From Propionivibrio sp. (GTDB lineage: Bacteria > Pseudomonadota > Gammaproteobacteria > Burkholderiales > Rhodocyclaceae): DNA of 64,000 nt. The position numbers and the translations under genes are program-made. Every line of letters starts with the position of its first letter. Position 1 is the stretch's first letter. Shown here one piece after another: positions 16,227-25,932 of the stretch. A model generated the notes under the pieces. The model had not been told where the DNA came from. It did no database searches and worked only from the letters and a program-made list of their open reading frames with translations. The stretch covers positions 712,501 through 776,500 of the forward strand of contig JADJLB010000010.1 in the NCBI GenBank assembly GCA_016705685.1, given 5' to 3'.

Positions 16227-18140
16227 TTGCTAACCGTAGCCCAATTACGACGCGTACTGGCTTATTTTTTTCTATTGACCTACGTGGTGCTGCTGGGCAT
16301 CACCTGGGACGGGATTGATTTTGCCTGGGCACGCAGCGAAGGGGCGCTGACCTTCGGGTTTGCCGTAGCGGTATGGCTGACCTACGGCCTGATCTACCTG
16401 CTGCCGGCACTGCTCATCACCGGGCTGGTCGAGAAACTCGTGCATCGCCAGCGCGAACACGGGCACAAAGCGGTCTTCTACCCCCTGGCCGTACTCAGCA
16501 CCGGCATCACCACCCTGTTCTTCTACGCCAATGCCAAGCTCTATACGCTCTACGGCATGTTCATCAACAGCTTCGTCATCAACCTGGTCTCCACCCCGGG
16601 TGGTCTCGAATCGCTGGGCGCCAGCACTGCCTCCAAGCTCACGTTCGTCGCCATCGCCGCCGCCTTCCTCCTGCTGCAAGCCCTCCTGCTGGCGGCCACC
16701 CTGTACGCCTACCGGCGCTTCGGCGAACCGAACTGGATCCCGCGCCGCTTCTTCACCGGCCTGCTGATCCTGTTCGCCGTCACCACCGTCGGCGAGCGCC
16801 TGGTGTACGCCTACACCACCGCCACTGGCGTCGCCAGCATCAGTTCCCTGACCCTCAAGGTCCCCTACTACCTCGGCCTGTCCGCGCGCGGGGTGCTCCA
16901 CAGGCTCGGGGTCAAGGTCAAGCGCTCCCAGACCTTCCAACTGGCCCAGGGCAATCTGAATTACCCCCTGCACCCCCTGGAGGTCACCACGCCGGCCGCT
17001 CCCCTCAACATCGTCTGGCTGGTCTCGGAATCGTGGCGTGCCGACACGCTAGACGCCGAAATCATGCCCCACACCTGGGCCTTTGCCCAGAACGCCCAGC
17101 GCTTCACGCACAACTACAGCGGCGGCAACGGGACGCGTGTCGGCATGTTCACGATGTTCACCGGCATTCCGGGCAGCTACTGGTTCCCCGTGCTGGCCGA
17201 ACGCAAAGGCGCGCCGCTCATCGACGTGCTCAAGAGCCAGAACTACCAGATGAGCTTTTACACCAGCGCCAAGTTCTCCTACCCTGAATTCGATGCGACC
17301 ATCTTCAGCCAGGTGCCGACCGAGCAGTTGCATGAGATCGCCGGAGGAGCGCCCGGCTGGGAAAAGGACCAGCAGAACGTCGCCCACCTGCTCAAGTTCA
17401 TCGACACGCGCGACAAGCACCGGCCGTTCTTCACCTTCATGTTCTTCGAATCGCCCCATGCCCGCTACTACTTCCCGCCCGAGAGCGTGATCCGCACGCC
17501 GTATCTGGACGATATCAATTACTTCACCCTGAGCAAGTCCGAACTGGCCAGCCAGATTCATCTGATCAAGAACCGTTACCTCAATTCGGTGCATCATCTG
17601 GACAGCCAGTTTGGCCGTGTGTTCGATTACCTGAAGCAGCATGACCTGCTGAAGAACACCGTCGTCCTGATGCTCGGCGATCACGGCGAGGAGTTCTTGG
17701 AGAACGGGCGCTGGGGGCATAATTCGGCCTTTACCGATCAGCAGACGCGTACGCCGCTGGTCCTCTGGGTGCCGGGTATGAAGCCGTCGGTCTATGAGGG
17801 GATGAGCAATCACATGGATGTGATTCCGATGCTGATGCCGATGCTCGGGGTCAAGAACCCCCAGCAGGACTATACGACCGGCTTCAATCTGCTCGCCGGG
17901 GAAACCCGGGATCATGCGGTCATCGCCGAATGGTCAAGCACCGGTTATATCGATCGCGATGCCAAGATCACCCTGCCGCTGTCGGTCGTGGCAGCGCAGC
18001 ACCCCCTGGTCACCGGCCCCCACGATGAGGTGCTCTCTCCCCAGGAGCAGGATGCCCTCTTCGCCCGTAAAGCCAAAAACCTCGCCGCTATGTTGGAAGA
18101 ATTGGGGCGCTATCTCAAGAAATCTAAATCAGGAAAGTGA
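16227..18140 (+). CDS. inner-membrane sulfatase-fold protein, YejM/PbgA-like
   Basis: 637 residues from a TTG at 16227 with TTGGAGCACC upstream. Five membrane helices occupy about residues 8-195. A periplasmic alkaline-phosphatase-superfamily domain starts near 255 with LNIVWLVSESWRADTLD. It includes a nucleophile-type Thr in GGNGTRVGMFTMFTG and a metal-site segment MLGDHGEEFLENGRWGHNSAF. The layout matches YejM/PbgA (DUF3413 plus sulfatase), which senses LPS and restrains LpxC degradation, rather than a classical secreted sulfatase. Whether it is catalytic cannot be decided. The downstream neighbours are a two-component system and the arn lipid A cluster, which fits an LPS-homeostasis role. 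Confidence 0.8.
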   Translation: MLTVAQLRRVLAYFFLLTYVVLLGITWDGIDFAWARSEGALTFGFAVAVWLTYGLIYLLPALLITGLVEKLVHRQREHGHKAVFYPLAVLSTGITTLFFYANAKLYTLYGMFINSFVINLVSTPGGLESLGASTASKLTFVAIAAAFLLLQALLLAATLYAYRRFGEPNWIPRRFFTGLLILFAVTTVGERLVYAYTTATGVASISSLTLKVPYYLGLSARGVLHRLGVKVKRSQTFQLAQGNLNYPLHPLEVTTPAAPLNIVWLVSESWRADTLDAEIMPHTWAFAQNAQRFTHNYSGGNGTRVGMFTMFTGIPGSYWFPVLAERKGAPLIDVLKSQNYQMSFYTSAKFSYPEFDATIFSQVPTEQLHEIAGGAPGWEKDQQNVAHLLKFIDTRDKHRPFFTFMFFESPHARYYFPPESVIRTPYLDDINYFTLSKSELASQIHLIKNRYLNSVHHLDSQFGRVFDYLKQHDLLKNTVVLMLGDHGEEFLENGRWGHNSAFTDQQTRTPLVLWVPGMKPSVYEGMSNHMDVIPMLMPMLGVKNPQQDYTTGFNLLAGETRDHAVIAEWSSTGYIDRDAKITLPLSVVAAQHPLVTGPHDEVLSPQEQDALFARKAKNLAAMLEELGRYLKKSKSGK

Positions 18141-18289
18141 ACCCGAGTCGTGATCGGCATGAACAGCGAAAATGCCATCAACCAGCGTGGGCAGCATGCT
18201 CAATTTCTTTCGGTACTTGATTCGCTCAGGCGGGCTGCAATACTTTCCTGGATTTGTTGCGGACCGGTGAAGGAAATGTAGGAATCACG

Positions 18290-18952
18290 ATGCGTATCCT
18301 GCTGGTTGAAGATGATCGGATGATCGGCGAAGCGGTGTCGGTTGCACTCAGGGACGCCGCCTATGCTGTGGATTGGGTGCAGGATGGGATGGTTGCCGGG
18401 ACGGTGCTCGAACGCGGAGAACATCAGGCGGTTCTGCTTGATTTGGGCCTCCCCAAACGCAACGGCCTGGAGGTGCTTCGACGCTTGCGCCTTGCCGGCA
18501 ATCGAATTCCGGTCATCGTCATAACAGCCAGCGACGGCGTTGACGACCGGATCAAGGGGCTGGATTTCGGGGCGGACGACTATCTCGTCAAACCCTTCGA
18601 CGTCAATGAACTGCTGGCAAGGTTGCGGGCCGTTATCCGGCGGCAGGGCGGCCAGGCCGCGAATGTGCTTTCTTCCGGCAATGTCAGCCTCGACCCGGCG
18701 ACACGCAGGGCACGCTACGAGGACAGCGAGGCGCTTCTGAGTGCGCGCGAATTCGCGCTGCTGCACGCATTGCTGCTGCACCCAGGAGCGATTCTGACCC
18801 GTGCTCAGCTTGAAGAGCACATCTACGGGTGGAATGAGGAAGTCGAAAGCAACGCCGTCGATTTCCTCATCCACGGCATACGCAGGAAACTGGGTGCCAA
18901 TGTCATTAACAACGTGCGAGGTGCAGGCTGGATGATCAAGAATACTTCATGA
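18290..18952 (+). CDS. OmpR-family response regulator (QseB/PmrA-like)
   Basis: 220 residues from the ATG at 18290 with AGGAATCACG before it. An in-frame codon at 18254 is less likely because the receiver begins directly with MRILLVEDD. Acidic pair Asp8/Asp9, phospho-acceptor Asp51 in LLDLGLPKRNG, Thr79 and Lys101 (DYLVKPFDV) are present. The C-terminal winged helix (about 125-220) shows ARYEDSEALLSAREFALLHA and NAVDFLIHGIRRKLG. Its stop overlaps the kinase start by four bases (ATGA), so the two are co-translated. PmrA/QseB relatives control lipid A modification genes, and the arn cluster 12 kb away makes that a reasonable guess. Confidence 0.9.
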   Translation: MRILLVEDDRMIGEAVSVALRDAAYAVDWVQDGMVAGTVLERGEHQAVLLDLGLPKRNGLEVLRRLRLAGNRIPVIVITASDGVDDRIKGLDFGADDYLVKPFDVNELLARLRAVIRRQGGQAANVLSSGNVSLDPATRRARYEDSEALLSAREFALLHALLLHPGAILTRAQLEEHIYGWNEEVESNAVDFLIHGIRRKLGANVINNVRGAGWMIKNTS

Positions 18953-20250
18953 ACAATTCACTACAAAGACGACTATCAGTCTGGCTTTGCCTGGTTGTTG
19001 TGACGACCGGCTTATTGGCTACTGTCGTTTCATTTGTCGTGGCGTATGAAGATGCGAAAGAGTTTCAGGACCACATGTTGCGGCAGATTGCATTGTTGGC
19101 CGCTGGCAATCCCGGTATTTCGATGCCTATCGAAATACCAAAGAGCAATTCAAAACGGGCCGCAGAAGATAATGCGACCCGGATTACTGTCATCCGTATT
19201 CCTGAAGATCAACGCCCAGACTGGCTCGACGGAAACCTGAAAAAAGGGTTCCATACAATTGAGAAAGGCCAGAAGCATATCAGAGTGTTCATCCTGGAAG
19301 AGATGGAGGGCAGAGCAACGGCGGTTGCACAACCGACCAAAACGCGCGACGAGCTTGCACTAAACAGCGCGCTGCTGGCGCTGACGCCCCTGCTATTCGT
19401 CCTTCCCGTCATGGTCTGGTTGATTTTGCGAATCGTGCGCAATCAACTGGCTCCCGTCGGCCGGCTTGCCGGTCACCTGGATGCACAGCCGGCAAACCGG
19501 CCGCTTGCCCTTTCCGAAACGGGTGTTCCCGATGAAATCGTCCCGTTTGTCCAGGCCATCAATCGGCTGCTCCAGCGAGTCAGTGATTTGATGAACCAGC
19601 AGCGTCGCTTTATCGCCGACGCAGCCCACGAACTCAGAAGCCCGCTCACCGCACTGTCCATCCAGGCCCAAAATCTGATGCTGTCCCCGAATCTGGATGT
19701 GATGCATGAGCGTGTAATACCACTGCAGGCAGGTATCGAGCGGTCGCGAAAGCTGACGGAGCAACTCCTGAGCCTAGCCAGAACCCAAGCGGATACCCAG
19801 GAAGCCTCCGATGTCGATGTTTCGGCCATGGCTCGTGAACTGATTGCCGAGTTTCTGCCCTGGGCACAAGAAAAACGCATCGATCTGGGTCTGGACGAAG
19901 TCGAGCAATTGACTTTAAAGGTTGCGCCGGAAGCACTCAGGCTGGTGCTCAGAAATGCGCTCGAAAACGCGCTGAAATATGCCCCGGAAGGAGGAGAAGT
20001 TACCCTGCGCCTGTACACAAATGCCAACGGCAAATGCATAGACATTGTCGATGATGGCCCGGGTATTGCCAACGCCGAGCAGGAACGCGTTTTCGATCCG
20101 TTTTACCGGATACCGGGAGCAGCAGGAGAAGGTAGCGGTCTCGGGCTGTCGATTGCCCGCGAGGCGGCAGTCAGCCAAGGCGGATGCGTAAGTCTGCTCA
20201 ATCGACCGGAAGGCCCAGGGTTGATCTTCCACTATCAGCACAATCGCTAA
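18949..20250 (+). CDS. sensor histidine kinase (QseC/PmrB-like)
   Basis: 433 residues. One membrane helix at about 10-32 and another at 139-163 enclose a periplasmic sensor of roughly 105 residues. A HAMP-like stretch is followed by the H-box FIADAAHELRSPLTAL with phospho-acceptor His227. The N box is LVLRNALENALKYAPEGGEV, and the G boxes are DIVDDGPGI and GSGLGLSIA. The arrangement is the QseC/PmrB class. The periplasmic loop carries no obvious metal-binding ExxE cluster, so the signal is unknown. The partner regulator overlaps its start. Confidence 0.9.
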   Translation: MNNSLQRRLSVWLCLVVVTTGLLATVVSFVVAYEDAKEFQDHMLRQIALLAAGNPGISMPIEIPKSNSKRAAEDNATRITVIRIPEDQRPDWLDGNLKKGFHTIEKGQKHIRVFILEEMEGRATAVAQPTKTRDELALNSALLALTPLLFVLPVMVWLILRIVRNQLAPVGRLAGHLDAQPANRPLALSETGVPDEIVPFVQAINRLLQRVSDLMNQQRRFIADAAHELRSPLTALSIQAQNLMLSPNLDVMHERVIPLQAGIERSRKLTEQLLSLARTQADTQEASDVDVSAMARELIAEFLPWAQEKRIDLGLDEVEQLTLKVAPEALRLVLRNALENALKYAPEGGEVTLRLYTNANGKCIDIVDDGPGIANAEQERVFDPFYRIPGAAGEGSGLGLSIAREAAVSQGGCVSLLNRPEGPGLIFHYQHNR

Positions 20251-20299
20251 TTATGATCTTTACGTATCAAGTCGCTATTTCAGCATTCAGGCTATTTGA

Positions 20300-21442
20300 G
20301 TGAAGGCAAAGTTGAATTGGAGTCGAGTTGCAATTCTGCTGTGGTTGATTCCAATGGCAGTTATTGCCATCTCGATAATCGTTCACCCACTCAACAGAAG
20401 CATGACGCCAATTTACCATGACGCCGTTGTGAATTGGGATGCTCATAGACCAATTTACACCGGAACACATGGTTTCAACTACCTCCCAGTATTTGTTCCA
20501 TTTTTCAGCATCTTCACCAGGCTTCCGCTCGTCGTTTGTGAAATTGCCTGGCGATTGATAGCTCTAATTGGACTTTATTTTGGGCTTTTGCGTTGCACAA
20601 AATCCCTGACGACAATCAACTGTCCTCGTGCATTTACAATCATCACTCTTCTGACCTTACCAATGAGTCTGAGCGCATTTCGCAACGGTCAATCAAGTGC
20701 ACAACTGGCAGCCAGCCTGGTCTTGGCCGCTTGTTGTTTAAAGGACCAGCATTGGTCGTGGGCCACCCTATGGCTTTGCCTTGCGCTTGTTTGCAAGCCC
20801 CTGGCGATTCCGGCCATCGGACTGGCGGTCATGATGTTCCCACGGATTTGGTGGCGTATGATTTTGGGCGCTTTATTCGTGTTTGCCGCTCCGTACCTTC
20901 TTGCGCCAGCAAGTTATGCAAATGGACTGTACGTCTCATTCGTTGGCAACATCATCGATTGTTTTGACCCGGGAAGTCGAACATTTGCCGATCTGAACGG
21001 GGTTCTGATGGTTCTGGATCTTAAGCTGACCGGGATGACTTCGTTGATGGTACGTATAGCCGCTGGAGGAGCTATGGCGATAGGATGCTTGCTGGCCAGG
21101 AATTACGGCTCCGATATGTGGCGGACCATGCTATGGCTTGGTTTATCTGCCGGCTATATTATGCTGTTTACACCAATGAACGAGGCTAACAGTTATGTCA
21201 TACTCGCGCCGTCGCTGGGTCTTTGGGCTTGGTGGCATTTCGAAAATGGAAGTCCTTGGACGGCAAAGTTCATTGGTCTTATGTGTGGGCTAATGGTTTT
21301 TCTGCCAGACATAGTTGCCCTTGTGTTAGGACAGCTCTACGGAAACGAATTCGCCAAATTCTTGTACCCCCTCATTACCCTGATATTCTTGGGAATTCTC
21401 CTACAGCAACTTAATAGCAAATCCACTGAGATCGCTTTGTGA
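20300..21442 (+). CDS. GT87-like polytopic membrane glycosyltransferase
   Basis: 380 residues from GTG 20300. About ten hydrophobic helices are visible. An Asp-containing first loop (YHDAVVNWDAHRPIYTG) and the following GFNYLPVFVPFFSIF resemble the DUF2029/GT87 family of polyprenyl-phosphate-sugar-dependent mannosyltransferases. The start codon context is weak. It begins 50 bases after the histidine kinase and may share its transcript. The sequence is visibly richer in A/T than the regulator genes, as are the two genes that follow, suggesting a separate origin. The acceptor (lipid A, core or another glycan) is unknown. Confidence 0.65.
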   Translation: MKAKLNWSRVAILLWLIPMAVIAISIIVHPLNRSMTPIYHDAVVNWDAHRPIYTGTHGFNYLPVFVPFFSIFTRLPLVVCEIAWRLIALIGLYFGLLRCTKSLTTINCPRAFTIITLLTLPMSLSAFRNGQSSAQLAASLVLAACCLKDQHWSWATLWLCLALVCKPLAIPAIGLAVMMFPRIWWRMILGALFVFAAPYLLAPASYANGLYVSFVGNIIDCFDPGSRTFADLNGVLMVLDLKLTGMTSLMVRIAAGGAMAIGCLLARNYGSDMWRTMLWLGLSAGYIMLFTPMNEANSYVILAPSLGLWAWWHFENGSPWTAKFIGLMCGLMVFLPDIVALVLGQLYGNEFAKFLYPLITLIFLGILLQQLNSKSTEIAL

Positions 21443-21581
21443 AACAACCCGTCCGGGTCTGACGCGTCTGCAAGAAATTGGAATTTCCCGAAGCTCCTTC
21501 TCGTTGTCCTAAACGGCATTTTCCTATGCCCATCAAACGACCGGATAAAGTGACTGCACCTTTCAGGGAAAATCGCCGTTT

Positions 21582-23255
21582 ATGAACGAAGCACAACCGT
21601 TACGTCGTAGTTTCATTGCAGGAAGAGAGGCCTTGTTTCTTTGGGTCGTGTCCTTGCTCGTCTTCATGTTTGGAATTTGGCATCAGCCGTTCATCAATTT
21701 TGAAACTCGGTTCGCCGTTTTCGCTCAGGAAATGCTCCTGAATGGACTGACCCTATTCCCTACAACCTACGGCAAACCTTATCCAGATTACCCAGTTACC
21801 TCCACAGTACTTATATGGTTGTTCTCTCTCCCCTTTGGGCAGGTTACTAAATTTTCAGCTGTGTTGCCCACTGCATTGGCATCGGCAACCGTCGTTGCCT
21901 TGACTTACAAGTTATTTGCCGAATACTCAAGGGAATGGGGAATTTTGGCCGTTGGGTTTGAATTCCTCACCGTAACTTTTCTGGCCGATGCGCGATCCAT
22001 TTCATTGGATCAAATAGTGTCGGCCATATGCTTGTCTGCCTTCTACTTAACCCATCTGTCATATCGCAAAGGCTTGGCCTTGCCAATGAAGCGACTTGTG
22101 TTCTTACTCTTATCGGGGTTTTTGATCCGGGGACCCATCGGGGTTGTCTTACCCGCTGGCGTAGTTCTGTCTCACTTGCTGGCTACCAGCAAATGGGGCG
22201 ACGTGTTCAAGTTTGCCGCATGGAGTGCCGTGACGCTGGTAGCCTGCGCGACAGCGCAACTTGGATTGGCCTGGATTATCTATGGCCAGGAGTTCGTAAA
22301 CGACATTATCAAAATGCAGGCGGTTAGTCGTTTTGCCGATTCCGCACCACTGCCAAAATATTATTATTTCAGCAGCAGTTTGTGGAATTACGCTTTAAGT
22401 TACCCGATCGCCATTTCGGTGGCACTAATGGCCCTATATTTCAAATTCATAAAGCGCTCCACAATCGGCAACAAAGAACATTCCCCCATAATCATGATTC
22501 TTCTTTGCTGGATTGCGATATTGTTTGTCGGACTGTCTATCCCGGAAACGAAGAAAGTGCGCTATCTCCTTCCTGCTGTCCCTGCCTTGGCTGGGCTGGC
22601 AAGCTACGCATTCATCAACAATGATTTGTCGTTGATGAAATGGGTTCGCCGCTGTTCTTCCCTTGTTCTTATTATTCTTCCTTTCCTGGCTGCTGTTCTT
22701 GTCTATACACAAAAAGGGCGATTTGAAAGTTTTGGCCTGAACCACAATGTAGCCATGGGCGTATTCCTTTCGTTGTTCCTTGCCAATATCTCAATGGCAA
22801 TATTTCAATATAGGAATGAACCTGTTTTGTCAGCGGCGTTCATGTTCATTAACATTCTGGCAGCCCTCTATCTGAAAATAGCGATTGTTGAGCCGATCGA
22901 CCTTCGACTTCACGACACCAGTAAATTTGTTGGCCGAATTGAATCATTGATCGAAAAGAATCCGGGAAATCTGTTGTTCTACAAGGAAAACCCAGATGGC
23001 TTGCCAATCAAGTACCTGGTGAATGCCAAGGCAGACATTATTCCCGAGTTCATCGTCGATCTGGAGTCAATCAAGAACAGCCGCACTGCCGTATGGTTGC
23101 TCGCAAAGGAAACCAATTTGGATGATATTAAGAAGGCTCTGATAAACACCAGCTCAGTTATCTATCGCGAAAGGTTTGGTGACTTGCCGTATTTGGCCGT
23201 GTTTGTACCCGCAGCCCCCCACGATCCTGTTCCGTCTGTAAGAGCTTTGCCGTGA
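21582..23255 (+). CDS. ArnT-like GT-C glycosyltransferase (PMT/GT39-83 superfamily)
   Basis: 557 residues from the ATG at 21582. The first periplasmic loop has FETRFAVFAQEMLLNG, equivalent to the D/E-containing DETRYA loop of ArnT and PMT enzymes where the catalytic acidic residue sits. It is followed by YGKPYPDYPVTSTVLIWLFS. About a dozen membrane helices and a C-terminal soluble tail (from roughly residue 450) are present. Such enzymes transfer sugars from undecaprenyl-phosphate carriers in the periplasm. It is distinct from the arnT of the minus-strand cluster and has weaker similarity to ArnT. Substrate unknown. Confidence 0.7.
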   Translation: MNEAQPLRRSFIAGREALFLWVVSLLVFMFGIWHQPFINFETRFAVFAQEMLLNGLTLFPTTYGKPYPDYPVTSTVLIWLFSLPFGQVTKFSAVLPTALASATVVALTYKLFAEYSREWGILAVGFEFLTVTFLADARSISLDQIVSAICLSAFYLTHLSYRKGLALPMKRLVFLLLSGFLIRGPIGVVLPAGVVLSHLLATSKWGDVFKFAAWSAVTLVACATAQLGLAWIIYGQEFVNDIIKMQAVSRFADSAPLPKYYYFSSSLWNYALSYPIAISVALMALYFKFIKRSTIGNKEHSPIIMILLCWIAILFVGLSIPETKKVRYLLPAVPALAGLASYAFINNDLSLMKWVRRCSSLVLIILPFLAAVLVYTQKGRFESFGLNHNVAMGVFLSLFLANISMAIFQYRNEPVLSAAFMFINILAALYLKIAIVEPIDLRLHDTSKFVGRIESLIEKNPGNLLFYKENPDGLPIKYLVNAKADIIPEFIVDLESIKNSRTAVWLLAKETNLDDIKKALINTSSVIYRERFGDLPYLAVFVPAAPHDPVPSVRALP

Positions 23256-23288
23256 GCAGTCAGCTGGCCGACTTCAAACATACACCGT

Positions 23289-24854
23289 TCAATGACTCGA
23301 CGACTGAAAATAGCGGTCGCAGAAATCACAGCCGTATTGAGGGAGCCAAGCGGGTATTCGGTAGAAACGGTCCCGAATTCGGAGCAATACCTTGTCATGG
23401 TATTCGGCATAATTGAACCCCTGACCGAGAACAAGGTAGTAGCGCACCCCTTCGATTTCAAAATCTGAGAAATCGACCCGATCGAAGAACGGAACATAAC
23501 TATTCTTGCTTGGTTGGCTCTTGCGCAGTATCAATACATTGCGCCCGCTTTGTGTTCGCCAGTCGGTTACAAAATCATCCTGACGCGCATAAAACGACCC
23601 CTCCCCGAAAACAGCAAAAGGCCGCCGAGAGTTGTACGAAAGTGTTGCTGCCAAGGAGTAGCCTTCTGTCGAGAATAAATAATCTTTGGCATACGGCTCA
23701 AGCTTTAACAACACTTCTTCAGCACGCACAGTCAGCACGATCCCGTCATAAAGTCGGCTGTTTTTCCAAACTTGAATGGGCTGCGTGGCAATCAAGATGA
23801 CGATCAGCATATGAAGGACCGCAAAGGATGCGGACCATTTGACCAATTTGCTTAAAGTCATCAAGGGCAAGGCTATGGCCGCCAGAATTGCAAAAAGTGG
23901 AGTGAAGGATAACAGCCAGTGCAGTCCCACTGAACGCCACAAGGACATCAGCCCAAAGAGAGTTAGAGGAATGACTAGAATCCAGAATGCGACAGCAGCC
24001 TCCCCGTTCTTGGCTACGATGACCGCGACGTGATTGCGGTTCTTCCAGAATTCATGCAACAACCAAGGCGTGGCAAGGTAGAACAGTGAAATTGCATAAA
24101 GAACGGGATTGTTCACCGAAAGCCCGGCGCTCGAATTCCGATTCATGAAATTGAACAAAATGTTGACCCAACCGTGGTGGCTATTCCACCACAGGTTGTA
24201 GATGAGCGCAGGTATGGCAGCAATGAATAGGATCGACAATCCGGCAAAACGTGCGTAATCGCGCCGGATCAAGAGCACGTGAATAACATAGGAAATTCCC
24301 AGCAGTGCGGCGAAGTACTTGCTCAGAAAGGCCAGACCTAGAAAAACACCGGCCAATGCATGCCAAGACGACTCAACGCTGAATGCTTGCTTGCCGCGTA
24401 ACGCAGCAAAGTAAGCCGCCATGGAAAGCATGGAAAAGAAGATAAGCGGCGTGTCAGTGGTAATCAGTACATTCCATACATTTACCGGCTGCAAAAGGAT
24501 GAGTATGGCGGCATATCGCGCGCGTTCGTCACCCTGGGGCCGTGCAATCCACCATCCGCACCAGGCGAGGAAAAGTGGCAATGCCATGGACGGCAAACGC
24601 AAGAACCACGGTGAATGCGCGAAGGCAAGCAGTGCGGTTAGCCACCACCCGACCATTGGTGGATGATCATAATATCCACCTGCCGGATGCTCTCCCCAAA
24701 AAACGAAATAGGCTTCATCTCCGGTCATGGGCAAAACAACAGAGAACCACACCCGGAATGAGATCAACAACAGCAACCAGAGCCATGACCATCCGTGTGG
24801 CTTTATCTGAATCTTTCCTAACACATCAGAATTCCGGTCGATAGAAATATGCAC
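23289..24854 (-). CDS. GT39-type membrane glycosyltransferase
   Basis: 521 residues if it starts at GTG 24854, whose Shine-Dalgarno is poor, so a slightly later start is possible. The loop MTGDEAYFVFWGEH with its D-E pair, then GYYDHPPMVGWWLTALLAFA, is the PMT_2/GT39 signature. About ten membrane helices and a soluble C-terminal part with LRKSQPSKNSYVPFFDRVDF follow. It reads in the arn direction but is separated from arnD by 139 bases containing a candidate terminator, so it may have its own promoter. It converges with the gene ending at 23255. Function inferred only at family level. Confidence 0.75.
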   Translation of the reverse strand: MHISIDRNSDVLGKIQIKPHGWSWLWLLLLISFRVWFSVVLPMTGDEAYFVFWGEHPAGGYYDHPPMVGWWLTALLAFAHSPWFLRLPSMALPLFLAWCGWWIARPQGDERARYAAILILLQPVNVWNVLITTDTPLIFFSMLSMAAYFAALRGKQAFSVESSWHALAGVFLGLAFLSKYFAALLGISYVIHVLLIRRDYARFAGLSILFIAAIPALIYNLWWNSHHGWVNILFNFMNRNSSAGLSVNNPVLYAISLFYLATPWLLHEFWKNRNHVAVIVAKNGEAAVAFWILVIPLTLFGLMSLWRSVGLHWLLSFTPLFAILAAIALPLMTLSKLVKWSASFAVLHMLIVILIATQPIQVWKNSRLYDGIVLTVRAEEVLLKLEPYAKDYLFSTEGYSLAATLSYNSRRPFAVFGEGSFYARQDDFVTDWRTQSGRNVLILRKSQPSKNSYVPFFDRVDFSDFEIEGVRYYLVLGQGFNYAEYHDKVLLRIRDRFYRIPAWLPQYGCDFCDRYFQSSSH

Positions 24855-24927
24855 GGGGGAACGACAACTCTCTCAATCTCAAGATGCCCTTCGAGTAAGT
24901 GAACCGCACGCAGCTTAACCGAGTGCC

Positions 24928-24951
24928 AAAAATTCAGGCACGAGACGTGCC
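24928..24951 (-). terminator. candidate terminator after arnD
   Basis: On the minus strand GGCACG-TCT-CGTGCC forms a six-base-pair stem with a three-base loop, followed after four bases by a run of five T. It lies 43 bases beyond the arnD stop codon and would separate the arn operon from the GT39 gene. Confidence 0.5.
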
Positions 24952-24993
24952 GCCAGCAAAACACACGAGGAAATCAAATCGCTTCTCGGTTGC

Positions 24994-25932
24994 TTACATC
25001 TGCAATGAGGTCTTGGCACTATAAGCAATCGGATCCTGTAACGCCAATATACCGCTGCGTCCTGCCACTTCACCCATAACGATCCGGTGTTTCGGCAAAC
25101 GGGTCGTATCGAGCGAGTCGAAGGCGTCGCGGCATGACCCCAGGCGGTACCCTTGCTGGTGCCAGCCCGAAAGCAGTTTCTCGAATACCGTAGACAACCG
25201 CATTCCTTCGAGTTCGGCGTGCAAGGTATAAACATGAGGCTGTCCATGTTCTTCGGTAAGCCCAAGAAGATGTCGATGCACATTTTCCTCGGTCAAACCA
25301 TTGTCCCCGATCAACTCATCCAGGGTTGGCAAAGTGGTCGGGATTTGTGGAACACCCAGCAATCCTCCCCGATCATCGACTGGTTGGAACGGGCAAGACC
25401 CGCGCACGTCCGAAGCATATTCAAAACCCAGTTCTTGTTCGCAAGCGAACGCACTCGGGTTCATTTGCCAGCCGGCGGCACCATGAGTCCGCGCAGAAGA
25501 ACCAAAGATTTCCTTGAACCGATTTGCTGCTCGGTGCATCTCGTTTTGAGTCCACTTGGCGCTTTGCCGCGCAACGTTGTCTTGCCAGCGTATATGATCC
25601 CAGCAGTGAATCCCAACTTCATGCCCGGCATCGCGCACAGTACGCATCAACTCCGCTTCCCGATACCCGATGTCAGGTCCGGGCAACAGCGTGCCATAGA
25701 GAAGTGTCTTTAGCCCGTAATGCTCAACAACCGAAGTGCGCGACACTTTCTTCAGGAAACCCTTGCGAAACACCCGCTTTATGGCACGGCCGGTATGGTC
25801 GGGCCCTAAGCTAAATAAAAAAGTGGCGAAGGTATCGTGACGTTTCAGGATATTCAGTAAACACGGCACACCGATATGAGTGCCGCGCCAAGTATCGACA
25901 TCAATTTTGAGCGAAAGTATCTTCCCTGCCAC
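24994..25932 (-). CDS. arnD: 4-deoxy-4-formamido-L-arabinose-phosphoundecaprenol deformylase
   Basis: 312 residues from a GTG directly abutting the stop of the arnA decarboxylase gene (TAAGTG). Polysaccharide-deacetylase (NodB) motifs are present: LKIDVDTWRGT at the N-terminus with the metal/catalytic Asp residues, HEVGIHCWDHIRW with the His pair, and a C-terminal VYTLHAELEGM carrying the last His. ArnD removes the formyl group from undecaprenyl-phosphate-Ara4FN on the cytoplasmic face of the inner membrane, before flipping. The length is normal. It is the last gene of the arn operon. Confidence 0.93.
   Translation of the reverse strand: MAGKILSLKIDVDTWRGTHIGVPCLLNILKRHDTFATFLFSLGPDHTGRAIKRVFRKGFLKKVSRTSVVEHYGLKTLLYGTLLPGPDIGYREAELMRTVRDAGHEVGIHCWDHIRWQDNVARQSAKWTQNEMHRAANRFKEIFGSSARTHGAAGWQMNPSAFACEQELGFEYASDVRGSCPFQPVDDRGGLLGVPQIPTTLPTLDELIGDNGLTEENVHRHLLGLTEEHGQPHVYTLHAELEGMRLSTVFEKLLSGWHQQGYRLGSCRDAFDSLDTTRLPKHRIVMGEVAGRSGILALQDPIAYSAKTSLQM

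Noticed and set aside
16272-16973. Long minus-strand ORF rich in Gly, Glu and Gln
   Set aside because: Antisense shadow of the YejM-like gene; composition is typical of a reverse reading of a G+C-rich membrane protein gene.
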